Of a stretch of 64,000 nucleotides of DNA, positions 1 through 8,250 are shown in pieces (position 1 is the first letter of the stretch; each line of letters starts with the position of its first letter). The translations under genes were made by a program, and so were the position numbers. The notes under the pieces were generated by a model, which made no database searches, had not been told where the DNA came from, and saw only the letters and a list, made by a program, of their open reading frames with translations. This DNA is from Desulfobacteraceae bacterium (lineage in GTDB: Bacteria > Desulfobacterota > Desulfobacteria > Desulfobacterales > Desulfosarcinaceae). Where the stretch lies: contig JABDIN010000059.1 in the NCBI GenBank assembly GCA_013003715.1, forward strand, positions 1-64,000, read 5' to 3'.

Positions 1-581
1 TGCTCCCGGTAGGGCATGGAGAGAAGAGCGGTTTTCAATTGTGCGTGATGCCAGGACACCTTCTCTGCCAGGAGTTTCATCATTTCACAGATCACGATAT
101 TGCCGGTGGCCTCGGCCAGGGCGTAGTGGAATTTCAAATCGGCATCGAGAAACGCCTTATAGTCTGCAAGGCGGGCTTCCATGGTGTCCACGATGCGATC
201 CAACCGGTGGAGTTGCTTTTCTTCTGCGCGATCGGCAGCCAGTTCCACGGATTTACATTCCAGCAACTCCCGGACCTCCATGAGATCCAGCAGAGACCCC
301 ACGGCCATTGCCCTGGTGAGCTGGGATAGCGGAGGATCGTCATGGGGAATATCGGTACGGACAAAGGTGCCCTTTCCCTGGACCACATCAATGTAGCCCA
401 TTACGGCCAGGGCATTGAGGGCTTCACGAATTGACGATCGGCCCACGCCGAACATAACGGCGAGCTCCCGCTGGGGCGGCAATTGTCCGCCGGGTTGGAT
501 GTCCCCGCTTTTCACCTTCTCGAGCATCTGCTCAACCACCATCTGCGGCGCCGTGCTTTTTTGAATCATCTCAAATGCCAT
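1..581 (-). CDS. GntR/FadR-family transcriptional regulator (3' end outside window)
   Basis: I translated this frame from the reverse strand; it is open from the ATG at 581 to the window edge, giving about 193 residues. An N-terminal winged helix of GntR type is visible (PQRELAVMFGVGRSSIREAL), followed by an FCD-type all-helical ligand domain (LLDLMEVRELLECKSVELAA). The start lies 16 bases downstream of the stop of the glycyl radical enzyme gene, so it is probably the last gene of the activase-dehydratase operon and its ligand-responsive regulator. A second in-frame ATG at 569 is also possible. FadR-like regulators usually sense small carboxylates; a hydroxyproline-derived ligand is inference. 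The C-terminal part is cut off by the window. Confidence 0.85.
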   Translation of the reverse strand, partial: MAFEMIQKSTAPQMVVEQMLEKVKSGDIQPGGQLPPQRELAVMFGVGRSSIREALNALAVMGYIDVVQGKGTFVRTDIPHDDPPLSQLTRAMAVGSLLDLMEVRELLECKSVELAADRAEEKQLHRLDRIVDTMEARLADYKAFLDADLKFHYALAEATGNIVICEMMKLLAEKVSWHHAQLKTALLSMPYRE

Positions 582-597
582 GGGACACCTGTTCGTT

Positions 598-2961
598 TCA
601 AAGTCTCTGATGGGCGGTACGTTGGATAATTTCATTTTGAAGTTCTTCGGTCAAGTCCACAAAATAGTCTGAATATCCGGCCACCCGGACAATCAGGTCC
701 CGATAATCATCCGGACGTTTCTGTGCCTGGCGGAGGGTTTCGAGGTCCACCACGTTGAATTGGATATGGTGCCCGTCCATTTTAAAATACGCCCGCACGA
801 GGTGAGCCAGTTTGGTGACACCGGCCTCGTCCTCCAGGAGCTGCGGTATGAACTTCTGATTCAGCAAGGTACCGCCGGTACGGATATGATCGATTTTGGC
901 GGCGGACTTCAACACGGCCGTGGGTCCTTCCCTGTCCGCGCCCTGCACCGGTGAAATTCCCTCGGAAAGCGGGGCACCCGCCCTCCGGCCATCGGGCAGG
1001 GCGCCGATGACACTGCCGAAGTACACGTGGCAGGTGGTGGGCAGCAGGTTGATCCGGTGCACCCCGCCCTTGGTGTTGGGCCGGGAATCCACGGCATCGA
1101 AATAGGCTTCAAACACCTGCTGGAGGATAGTGTCGGCATAATCGTCATCGTTGCCGTATTTGGGTGTATGATGCTTCAGAGACTCGTGCAATCGTTCAAA
1201 ACCGTTGAAATCAGACTCAAGGGCTTTTCGCATATCGCCCATGGTGACAGTTTGATGATCATACACATGATATTTCAGAGCGGCCAGGGCATCGGTGAGG
1301 CTGCCCAGCCCCACGCCCTGGATGTAGCTTGTGTTATAACGGGCCCCGCCATTGTTGTAATCCCTGCCGTTGGCAATGCAATCGTCGATCAACAAGGACA
1401 GAAACGGTACCGGCATGTACTTGGCGTTGATCCGTTCAATGATGTTGTTTCCCTTGATTTTTATATCGATGAAATGGCGAAGCTGCCGGTTGAAGGCATC
1501 AAAAAGGGTTTCATAGTCGCCGAAGGCGTCCGGATCACCGGTTTGGATACCGATTTGCCGTCCGATTTGCGGATCGATGCCGTTATTCAGGGTCAACTCC
1601 AGAATTTTAGGCAAATTGAAATAACCGGTCAGGATATAGGCTTCTTTACCGAATGCTCCGGCTTCCACACATCCGGAAGCGCCGCCGGCACGGGCATCTT
1701 CAACCCGCTTTCCCTGGCGTGTCAGCTCCTGGACAATGGCGTCGGTGTTGAATATGGAGGGCTGGCCGAATCCGGTTTTCACGATATTCAACGCCCGCCG
1801 GATAAACCGGTCCGGGTTTTTTTTGCTGAGCTGGACCATGGAACTGGGCTGGAGCAGCCGCATCTCCTCGATTACATCCAGAATCAGATAGGTCAGATCG
1901 TTCACGCCATCCCTGTTTTCCGGCGTCACGCCACCCAGGTTGATCAGGGCGAAATCCACATAGGTATTGCTCTCCTTGCCGGTCACGCCGGTCTTGGGCG
2001 GCGCCGGGTGGTTGTTGAATTTAATCCAGAAGGCGCAAAGCAGTTCCCTGGCGCTTTCCGGTGTCAGGGTACCGGCACCGGTTTCCCGCTTGTAGAACGG
2101 ACATAGATGCTGGTCGAGCCGTCCGGGATTGAAGGCATCCCAGGGATTGAGTTCGGTGATGACCCCCACATGGACGAACCAGTAATACTGGAGTGCTTCC
2201 CAGAAGGTCTCCGGGGCATGGGCCGGCACTTTCCGGCAGATCCCGGCCATCTCCATGAGTTCACTTTTGCGGGTTTTGTCCTTCTCAGCAGCGGCCAGCT
2301 CTTCCAGGGCATCTGCATGGCGGCCGGCAAACCGGATGAGGGTGTCCGCCGCAACCGCCATGGCCATCAATTCCTCTTTCTTGTCCAGCGCTTCGGTATC
2401 TTCATAAAAATCAAGCTTGTCCAGCGCTTCCCGGATTTCCACCTTCAGATCCAGAAACCCTTTATGATATATCTTGTCTCCCAGAACCGTGTGCCCCGGT
2501 GACCGCTGTTCCTGGAACTCCGTGAATACCCCTGTTTCGTATGCCTCTTTCCATTCACTGGGCAAATGTTCGAAAATTTTCTCCCGGATGCTTTTCCCCT
2601 TCCAGAATGGAATAATGGACGTCGTGTAGGCTGTTTTCACCGACTCCGCCACCGAAAACGGCACTTTTTTCCGGGTATCAAACACCTCGAGGTCATGTTC
2701 GGAATGGATGCAGACCTCGGGATAGGTGGGCGTCGCCTTTATGGCCGGTCCCCGCTCACCCACAATCAGCTCCCCATGGTTGATACAGATCTGTTTGTGT
2801 TCAAGGATATAATTGAATGCCAGGGCCCTCTGAACAGGTATGGAATACCGCGATACCGCCTGATCCTGGAAAAACCGGGTCAACAATACGGCCCGTTCCG
2901 CGGATATGCCGGGTATGGCCTCAAGGCTCTGACGGCGTAAGGTTTCAATGCGTCGGTTCAT
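598..2961 (-). CDS. hypD: Glycyl radical enzyme, probable trans-4-hydroxy-L-proline dehydratase
   Basis: This 787-residue PFL-superfamily enzyme would convert trans-4-hydroxy-L-proline to 1-pyrroline-5-carboxylate in the cytoplasm. The catalytic loop GASGCVEAG places the thiyl cysteine at residue 431 and Glu at 433. The glycyl radical motif RVAGYSDYF places Gly at 762. Compared with the Clostridioides difficile HypD active-site numbering as I remember it (H160, D278, S334, D339, F340, C434, E436, Y450, G765), every residue is present here with a constant offset of -3. The closely related loop of characterised HypD reads GCVETG, so one loop position differs. The gene follows the activase by 2 bases and precedes a GntR regulator. 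No proline biosynthesis reductase (ProC) is nearby. Another amino-acid dehydratase of the same branch remains possible. Confidence 0.85.
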   Translation of the reverse strand: MNRRIETLRRQSLEAIPGISAERAVLLTRFFQDQAVSRYSIPVQRALAFNYILEHKQICINHGELIVGERGPAIKATPTYPEVCIHSEHDLEVFDTRKKVPFSVAESVKTAYTTSIIPFWKGKSIREKIFEHLPSEWKEAYETGVFTEFQEQRSPGHTVLGDKIYHKGFLDLKVEIREALDKLDFYEDTEALDKKEELMAMAVAADTLIRFAGRHADALEELAAAEKDKTRKSELMEMAGICRKVPAHAPETFWEALQYYWFVHVGVITELNPWDAFNPGRLDQHLCPFYKRETGAGTLTPESARELLCAFWIKFNNHPAPPKTGVTGKESNTYVDFALINLGGVTPENRDGVNDLTYLILDVIEEMRLLQPSSMVQLSKKNPDRFIRRALNIVKTGFGQPSIFNTDAIVQELTRQGKRVEDARAGGASGCVEAGAFGKEAYILTGYFNLPKILELTLNNGIDPQIGRQIGIQTGDPDAFGDYETLFDAFNRQLRHFIDIKIKGNNIIERINAKYMPVPFLSLLIDDCIANGRDYNNGGARYNTSYIQGVGLGSLTDALAALKYHVYDHQTVTMGDMRKALESDFNGFERLHESLKHHTPKYGNDDDYADTILQQVFEAYFDAVDSRPNTKGGVHRINLLPTTCHVYFGSVIGALPDGRRAGAPLSEGISPVQGADREGPTAVLKSAAKIDHIRTGGTLLNQKFIPQLLEDEAGVTKLAHLVRAYFKMDGHHIQFNVVDLETLRQAQKRPDDYRDLIVRVAGYSDYFVDLTEELQNEIIQRTAHQRL

Positions 2962-2963
2962 GA

Positions 2964-3716
2964 TTATCCTCCAATGCGGACATTAAATCCGGACAGCTCC
3001 AGGTATGCCTTGACACGATTAACCGAATCATCGTCCGGTGGTGTGATGCCGTTCATTTTGTCTTCCAGCCCCAGCCGCTGATATTTGGCGGCGGCAATGT
3101 CGTGAAAGGGCAGGATATCGATATGCCCGATGGTTTCCAGTGACCGGACGAACCGGACCATATTTTCAATATTATCATCCGCATCGGTAATGGTCGGGAT
3201 CAACGGGAACCGGATACGGATTTTTTTTTTAAGTCCGGACAAGTGCCTGAGATTCTCCAGAATCACCGCATTGGATACACCGGTAACCCTGCGATGCATG
3301 GCATCATCCATGAGTTTCAGATCGAACAGAAATAAATCCGCCAGTTCCGCAACCGCCGCAATAGTTGCCGGTTGGGCGAAACCCGTGGTGTCTACGGTGG
3401 TGTGGATACCCAGGGCCGCACATTGTTCAAGCAGGGCCAGCAGAAATTTCACCTGGGCAAGGGGCTCTCCGCCGGAAAACGTTGCCCCGCCGCCGGATTC
3501 ATCGTAGAAAATGATATCCTTGGCAATTTCACCCATCACCTCTTCGGGGGTCACGGATCGTCCTCCGGGGTTCCCGCCCGCCGGGATGCCTTCGGGATTA
3601 TGACACCACCGGCAGGACAGCGGGCATCCCTTTAAAAAAACGGTTGTGCGGATACCCGGACCATCATGGATGGCGTATTTTTGAATCTTGAATATATTGC
3701 CTGTGGTGTTGAACAT
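2964..3716 (-). CDS. Glycyl radical enzyme activase (radical SAM), short form
   Basis: This 250-residue radical SAM protein would install the glycyl radical on the adjacent HypD-like enzyme. The SAM-cluster motif is CPLSCRWC near residue 31, the GGE motif is FSGGEPL, and the start MFNTTGNIFKIQKYAIHDGP is typical for the family. The frame is open up to 3833, but the upstream residues are AT-rich and unlike the family, so I take the ATG at 3716. Activases of non-PFL glycyl radical enzymes normally carry a ferredoxin-like insert with two further [4Fe-4S] clusters after CHNPEG. Here only about 13 residues separate CHNPEG from the next conserved block, and no extra cysteine cluster is visible. In that respect it resembles PflA. 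Confidence 0.88.
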   Translation of the reverse strand: MFNTTGNIFKIQKYAIHDGPGIRTTVFLKGCPLSCRWCHNPEGIPAGGNPGGRSVTPEEVMGEIAKDIIFYDESGGGATFSGGEPLAQVKFLLALLEQCAALGIHTTVDTTGFAQPATIAAVAELADLFLFDLKLMDDAMHRRVTGVSNAVILENLRHLSGLKKKIRIRFPLIPTITDADDNIENMVRFVRSLETIGHIDILPFHDIAAAKYQRLGLEDKMNGITPPDDDSVNRVKAYLELSGFNVRIGG

Positions 3717-3841
3717 AAAAAAGTGCCTGTGGCTGGAAATGCGAAAGAAATTCAACCTTGACAGATATCTTAGCAAAAAATATTCTAAGCGCAATATAAA
3801 AATCAGGTCATCAGACCACCGGACCAATATCACGTAAAAAC
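3717..3841. promoter_or_regulatory. Divergent intergenic region between activase and aconitase-X genes
   Basis: This 125-bp AT-rich spacer must hold the promoters for both the leftward activase-hypD-gntR operon and the rightward aconitase-X operon. It contains an inverted repeat, GGTC-N4-GACC, at 3806-3817, followed by a further GGACC. FadR-type operators are often TGGTC-N-GACCA, so a site for the locus regulator is conceivable, but the spacing of four is atypical. No clear sigma-70 hexamer pair stands out. Confidence 0.3.
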
Positions 3842-5098
3842 ATGTACCTTACCGATGATGAAAAATATATTCTGGACGGTAAAAGGGGTGAGGCGGAACG
3901 CATGGCCCTGTCCATTCTGGTGGAATTGGGCCGGCTTCACGGTGCACAGCGGCTGATCCCCGTATCCCAGGTCCACATCGACGCCACCTTATACATGGTG
4001 GATGCGGGCATTGAATTCGCCGAATTCATGGCCGGTGGAAATGCGAAAACCGCCGTTCCCACCTCCCTGAATCCCAGCGGCGTGGACCTGACCCATTGGC
4101 AGGCCTATCGCGTACCGCCGGATCTGCTGGAAAAAAACCGCCGGCTCGAACGCGCCTATATGCGTATGGGGGCCGCCCCCACCTGGACCTGTGCCCCCTA
4201 CCAGCAGGGACTGGTACCGCGATTCGGGGAACATATCGCCTGGGGGGAATCCAATGCCATCGCGTTCGCCAATTCCGTTCTCGGCGCCAGGACCAATCGT
4301 ATCGCGGATCTCATGGACATCTGCGCCGCCGTTGCCGGTAAAACACCCGAATTCGGTCTGCACCTTTCCGAGCACCGCCGGGCGCGGGTGCGCATCGATT
4401 GCCGGGATTTCTCACCGGATATGACTGAAGATTCCGCCCTGTACCCCCTGTTGGGATATACATTCGGAAAAATGGCCGGCGACCGGGTGGCAGCGCTCAC
4501 CGGGTTACCACCGGATGTTTCCGTGGATGCACTCAAATCCTTCAGTGCGGCAGCCGCCTCTTCCGGAGCCGTGGGCCTGTTCCATCTGCCGGGTATCACC
4601 CCCGAAGCCCGGAACCTTGAAATGTGTTTTCACGGAAAACCGCCGGAGCAGGTATTTGATATCACCGCAGATACCTTGCGGAATGCCGCTCATGGACTGT
4701 GGACCCTGCCCACCGATGCCGTGGACTGGATCGTAACGGGCTGCCCGCATTACTCTTTTGCACAATGCCGACATCTGGCCCGCCTCATGTCCGACAAAAA
4801 GATTCATTCATCGGTCGTTTTCTGGGTCTTCACCAGCCGGATGGTCTATGCCTTGCTGGAACAGAACGGTATCCTCGCCGAATTGAACCGGGCCGGAATC
4901 GATGTTTTCACCGATGGCTGCCCCCTGCAATATCCCAAAACCCGGTGGCACTTTACCGCCGCTGTATCGGATTCCGCCAAGTTCACCCACTACTGCCGCT
5001 CCCAGACCGGCTTACCGGCAGGTCTTTTGAGCATCGGTGAATGCGTTGAAACCGCCGTATCCGGTCGGATTCAACGAAAGGACCGGTCATGGCGCTGA
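3842..5098 (+). CDS. Aconitase X catalytic subunit, probable cis-3-hydroxy-L-proline dehydratase
   Basis: This 418-residue protein belongs to the aconitase-X (former DUF521) catalytic family. Visible family blocks are TWTCAPYQQG, AWGESNAIAFANSVLGARTNR, TGCPHYS and DGCPLQYP, with the conserved cysteines expected of an iron-sulfur dehydratase. Bacterial members have been shown to dehydrate cis-3-hydroxy-L-proline to 1-pyrroline-2-carboxylate. Archaeal two-subunit members are phosphomevalonate dehydratases. The neighbouring HypD-like enzyme and the lack of any mevalonate gene favour the hydroxyproline role; this is inference. The next gene, the small swivelling subunit, overlaps its end by 10 bases, so the pair is probably translationally coupled and forms one enzyme. 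Confidence 0.8.
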   Translation: MYLTDDEKYILDGKRGEAERMALSILVELGRLHGAQRLIPVSQVHIDATLYMVDAGIEFAEFMAGGNAKTAVPTSLNPSGVDLTHWQAYRVPPDLLEKNRRLERAYMRMGAAPTWTCAPYQQGLVPRFGEHIAWGESNAIAFANSVLGARTNRIADLMDICAAVAGKTPEFGLHLSEHRRARVRIDCRDFSPDMTEDSALYPLLGYTFGKMAGDRVAALTGLPPDVSVDALKSFSAAAASSGAVGLFHLPGITPEARNLEMCFHGKPPEQVFDITADTLRNAAHGLWTLPTDAVDWIVTGCPHYSFAQCRHLARLMSDKKIHSSVVFWVFTSRMVYALLEQNGILAELNRAGIDVFTDGCPLQYPKTRWHFTAAVSDSAKFTHYCRSQTGLPAGLLSIGECVETAVSGRIQRKDRSWR

Positions 5099-5517
5099 CC
5101 CTTGAAGGCCGATGCATCGTGGAAGGCAACGCCACCGGGGAACTCCTGGTATCCACCCGCTCCATCAGTTTCTGGGGAGACGTGGACCCGGCCACGGGCA
5201 GTATCTGTGACGCCCGCCATGAATTGTGCCATGTGTCGGTGGCCGGAAAAATCCTGGCGTTTCCCATGGGCAAGGGCTCCAGTACCGGCTCTTTGATTTT
5301 CCTGGAACTGGCCCGCACCCAGAAGGCTCCGGCCGCCATCATCAATGTGAGAACCGAACCCATCCTCACCACCGGCCCGGTGGTGGCCGGACATTTTTAT
5401 GGGGTAAGGGTGCCGGTACTCACCTTGGCGCAGTCCGACTTTGACAAACTGATTTCCGGCTGGATGTGTGAGGTGGTGGTGGCGCCGGAACGAACAATCT
5501 GCACCTTGGCACAATAA
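5089..5517 (+). CDS. Aconitase X swivel (small) subunit
   Basis: This 142-residue protein is the small, swivelling beta-barrel domain of aconitase X (former DUF126). The family loop is visible as FPMGKGSSTGS, and the N-terminal strand pattern CIVEGNATGELLVS is typical. It overlaps the catalytic-subunit gene by 10 bases. In other bacteria the two domains are often fused into one chain of about 570 residues; here they are separate, as in archaea. It should act only together with the upstream subunit. Confidence 0.82.
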   Translation: MALTLEGRCIVEGNATGELLVSTRSISFWGDVDPATGSICDARHELCHVSVAGKILAFPMGKGSSTGSLIFLELARTQKAPAAIINVRTEPILTTGPVVAGHFYGVRVPVLTLAQSDFDKLISGWMCEVVVAPERTICTLAQ

Positions 5518-5606
5518 CTGGAATGTCTTGAATGATAACAAATCAGTTTAAACCGCCGCTGATTTCATCATCTCATATTTTCCCAAATCTGGAAGGAAAT
5601 TACCAC

Positions 5607-5822
5607 ATGAACGGCACCAACAGATCACAAATCAAACCCGGCCTGGAGGTTGATATCGTACTCAAAAAAGACCAGCGCAGCGGCGCACTGACCCGGGGCA
5701 TCGTCAAGGATATCCTCACCAAATCCCCCACCCATCCCCACGGCATCAAGGTCCGGCTGACAAACGGGCAGGTGGGTCGGGTCAAACGCTTGGCTGGGGC
5801 TGAAAAAGAAGCGGTGCGTTGA
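5607..5822 (+). CDS. YwbE family protein (DUF2196)
   Basis: This 71-residue protein matches the small YwbE family over its whole length, with the blocks KPGLEVDIVLKKDQRSG, LTRGIVKDILT and HGIKVRL. Function is unknown; the fold is likely a small beta barrel of KOW/SH3 type, which could bind nucleic acid. The frame is open from 5532, but the ATG at 5607 has a good ribosome-binding site (GGAAGG at 5591-5596) and fits the usual family length. Its stop lies only 26 bases from the end of the convergent RpiR gene. Confidence 0.85.
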   Translation: MNGTNRSQIKPGLEVDIVLKKDQRSGALTRGIVKDILTKSPTHPHGIKVRLTNGQVGRVKRLAGAEKEAVR

Positions 5823-5848
5823 AACTTGAAGGAAAAACCAAAGGAGGG

Positions 5849-6739
5849 TTATGGATTATCGATAACCGGCAAGTTAAAAAGGATATCATTCTCCAGGTAA
5901 ATCCGTTCGAGTTTCTCCTGATGGGAGGTTACCTTTTCGCGATGTCTGGCTGCCAATTCCAGAATCATGTAGCTGATGAGACTGGACATGGCGGCGATGT
6001 AACCAATATATGGAATGGACTGGGAGGGTACCACCATCGTCTTGTGGGCAAATGGAAGCAATGGACACAGTGGACTGTCCGCCAGCACCAAAAGGGTAAA
6101 ATCGAGACGGCGGACCACCTTAGCGAGTCGAATCAGTTCATTGGGGTAGCGGGATGTCGCCACGATGACCACCAGCGCGCCGGCAGATGCATTGTTGAGT
6201 CGATCAACGACGGTGCTGTCGCTACCGTTGAGGATGTCAATCCCCTTGCGGACTTTTGACAACGACCATCCGAGGTAGTAGGCAAATGTGAATGACAGCC
6301 TGGAGCCGGCCACATACACCGCCGGAGCATCACCGATTTCATTTATGAAGGTGTTCAGGACTTCCCGGTCCATGGTCTGGTAAAGCTGGCGCATATTTTC
6401 CATCTCTTCTGCCATGACCCGGCCGAGGCGATCGTTTTCGGCGCCCTTCAGGCCGGGTAGATCGACACGGTCCTGCAAGGTCATGCCGGTGTTGACCAGA
6501 TCTCTCAACGCCTGAAGAAACGCCCCATATGTCCCATACCCCAGTTGGCTGACGAAACGCACAACGGTGGCTTCACTGACAGCGCAGGCATTAGCCAGCT
6601 CTTTGGTGGTCATGAACACCACTCGCCGGGGATTGTGTACCACATAGTTTCCGAGAATACGTCCTTTGGGCGTCAATGTCGGTATATGATTAACGATATG
6701 TTGAACCACCGGATTCGTAGCGTTTTTCATAGTTCCCAC
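5849..6739 (-). CDS. MurR/RpiR family transcriptional regulator
   Basis: The 296-residue protein has an N-terminal RpiR-type helix-turn-helix (about residues 5-80, with LANACAVSEATVVRFVSQLGY) and a C-terminal SIS domain (about 130-265, with VYVAGSRLSFTFAYYLGW and IVATSRYPNEL). SIS domains in this family usually bind phosphosugars or related anions. It is divergent from the soxBDAG operon and a paralogue (32620-33498) sits next to the MttB/betaine-importer train. Both conserve the SIS blocks VxGSRLSxTxAYYxGWSL and ATSRYPNEL, so both probably sense related ligands connected with amine catabolism. A palindrome just upstream of its own start (6763-6780) is a candidate autoregulatory operator. Confidence 0.9.
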   Translation of the reverse strand: MGTMKNATNPVVQHIVNHIPTLTPKGRILGNYVVHNPRRVVFMTTKELANACAVSEATVVRFVSQLGYGTYGAFLQALRDLVNTGMTLQDRVDLPGLKGAENDRLGRVMAEEMENMRQLYQTMDREVLNTFINEIGDAPAVYVAGSRLSFTFAYYLGWSLSKVRKGIDILNGSDSTVVDRLNNASAGALVVIVATSRYPNELIRLAKVVRRLDFTLLVLADSPLCPLLPFAHKTMVVPSQSIPYIGYIAAMSSLISYMILELAARHREKVTSHQEKLERIYLENDILFNLPVIDNP

Positions 6740-6762
6740 CCCATATCTATGCGGGCAATATC

Positions 6763-6780
6763 TTGAAAGAAAAGTTTCAA
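6763..6780. promoter_or_regulatory. Candidate RpiR operator, palindrome TTGAAA-N6-TTTCAA
   Basis: A perfect 6-bp inverted repeat, TTGAAA GAAAAG TTTCAA, lies 24-41 bases upstream of the rpiR start codon. Operators of several RpiR-family regulators are GAAA/TTTC palindromes of similar spacing. The assignment to this regulator is inference. Confidence 0.4.
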
Positions 6781-6883
6781 TTCACCGGATTCTGTTAAAA
6801 TTGCCTCATCTCAAACCAGATTGATATGTTTTGCAAGTGAAAAACCGTTAATAAAGATTTTTTTCTTTCATTACATATTTTAT

Positions 6884-6912
6884 TTGACATTGTTCGTTTC
6901 ATTTAGGATAGA
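6884..6912 (+). promoter_or_regulatory. Candidate sigma-70 promoter of soxBDAG
   Basis: A consensus -35 hexamer, TTGACA, lies at 6884-6889. A weak -10 (GATAGA) follows at 6907-6912 after 17 bases. The spacer contains GTTTCATTT; a closely related motif (TTTCATTT or TTTCAATT) occurs twice upstream of the second RpiR regulator. A repressor bound here would block the polymerase. Confidence 0.35.
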
Positions 6913-7008
6913 GGATCCATCAGCCAAGGGAAATTCTGCGGTCTATGTGAAAATGGTGCGAAGGTTTCCCGTGGAATGGGTGGGCAGGGTACAACCTCGA
7001 ACACTACT

Positions 7009-7025
7009 ACAACGAAAGGTGTTGT
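7009..7025 (+). promoter_or_regulatory. soxB: Hairpin presenting the soxB ribosome-binding site in its loop
   Basis: ACAAC (7009-7013) can pair with GTTGT (7021-7025). The seven-base loop GAAAGGT contains the soxB ribosome-binding site, and the ATG starts two bases after the stem. This supports the start at 7027. Whether the hairpin affects translation is unknown. Confidence 0.3.
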
Positions 7026-7026
7026 C

Positions 7027-8250
7027 ATGCTCGGCAAGCGCAAACCCTTGTGGGGTAAGAAAAAACGGCTCAAATCCAGCTATGATGCCGTGATCATCGG
7101 CGGCGGCCTGCACGGTTTGGCCACAGCCTATTATCTGGCAAAGGAACAGGGGTTGACGGATGTGGCGATAATCGAAAAACGTTACATCGGCTTAGGCGGG
7201 GCGGGCCGTAACACCGCCATTGTTCGGGCCAACCAGCGCACCCAGGAAAATGTACCGCTATATAAGGAAGCCCTGGACTTGTGGCCGGTGCTCACCAAAG
7301 AACTGGATTTTAACCTGATGTTCAATAACTGTGGCAATGTGAATCTGATGCACAGTGAGGCGGCAATGAAAGCCGCCCGTATGAATGTCGCCACGGCCCA
7401 GTTTCACGGTGTGGAGAGCCACCTTATCGATGCCAAAGAGGCCAAGGCCCTGGTGCCGGCGTTGAATATCAGCGAGGATATTACATACCCTATCCATGGG
7501 GCCATGTATCATCCTCCCGGAGGAATCGTCCGCCACGATGCTGTGGTCTGGGGACTGGCCAAAGGGGCCGCCAAACAGGGTGTGCACATTCATCAACAGA
7601 CCGAAGCCACCGCCATCCATACCGGAGGCGGCCGGATCACAGGTGTGGAAACTACCCGGGGCCGCATCAGCACCAACCGTGTGCTGGTGAGTGCCGGAGG
7701 ATACAGTGCAGGGATCATCAACCGGATGCTGGGCCTGCGCCTGCCCATCAGTGTGTTGACCATTCAGGCCATGGTGACCCAGCCGCTCAAACCGATTCTT
7801 GATCATGTGGTCTCTTCAGGTGCCTATCACTGCTATGCCAACCAGACCCTCAAAGGAGAAATCGCCACCGGCGCGCATATGGATCCATGGCCCAACTACA
7901 CCACCCAGAACACGGCGCATTATATCAAGCACCAGGCAGAGGCACTTTCTGACTGGCTGCCCTGCCTGCGCGGCGTAAAATTCATGCGAATCTGGGGCGG
8001 CCTGGCGGACATGACGCCCGATATGGCCCCCATCATGGACGGCAACGACCCGGTGGGTGGATTATATATGGACTGCGGCTGGGGCTACTTCGGGTTTAAA
8101 TCATGCAGCGCCGTCGGCAAGTACATGGCCCAATACATGGCCACAGGCAATTGCCCGGACATACTCAAGCCGTTTCACCTGCGCCGGTATGAAAATCACC
8201 GGTTGATGGGAGAGACCGCCGCCCTGGTTAACTATACACCGGACAATTAA
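7027..8250 (+). CDS. soxB: Sarcosine oxidase-type beta subunit (FAD/FMN)
   Basis: This 407-residue DAO-family flavoprotein is the beta subunit of a heterotetrameric sarcosine oxidase-like enzyme, which oxidatively removes an N-methyl group from sarcosine or a similar secondary or tertiary amine. The dinucleotide-binding motif is VIIGGGLHGLATAYYLA at residues 22-38. The motif GGIVRHDAV places His at residue 170, matching the histidine that carries covalent FMN in known enzymes. The open frame begins at 6976, but the ATG at 7027 has the better ribosome-binding site and gives the usual family N-terminus. It is first in soxBDAG. In an anaerobe an electron acceptor other than oxygen would be expected. 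Confidence 0.9.
   Translation: MLGKRKPLWGKKKRLKSSYDAVIIGGGLHGLATAYYLAKEQGLTDVAIIEKRYIGLGGAGRNTAIVRANQRTQENVPLYKEALDLWPVLTKELDFNLMFNNCGNVNLMHSEAAMKAARMNVATAQFHGVESHLIDAKEAKALVPALNISEDITYPIHGAMYHPPGGIVRHDAVVWGLAKGAAKQGVHIHQQTEATAIHTGGGRITGVETTRGRISTNRVLVSAGGYSAGIINRMLGLRLPISVLTIQAMVTQPLKPILDHVVSSGAYHCYANQTLKGEIATGAHMDPWPNYTTQNTAHYIKHQAEALSDWLPCLRGVKFMRIWGGLADMTPDMAPIMDGNDPVGGLYMDCGWGYFGFKSCSAVGKYMAQYMATGNCPDILKPFHLRRYENHRLMGETAALVNYTPDN

Noticed and set aside
1027-2106. Open frame of 359 codons antisense to the glycyl radical enzyme gene
   Set aside because: It is a shadow of the well-supported hypD frame, matches no family and lacks a ribosome-binding site.
3842-5517. Archaeal-type phosphomevalonate dehydratase
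   Set aside because: The two-subunit layout would allow it, but there is no mevalonate gene nearby and the locus carries HypD; hydroxyproline dehydration fits better.
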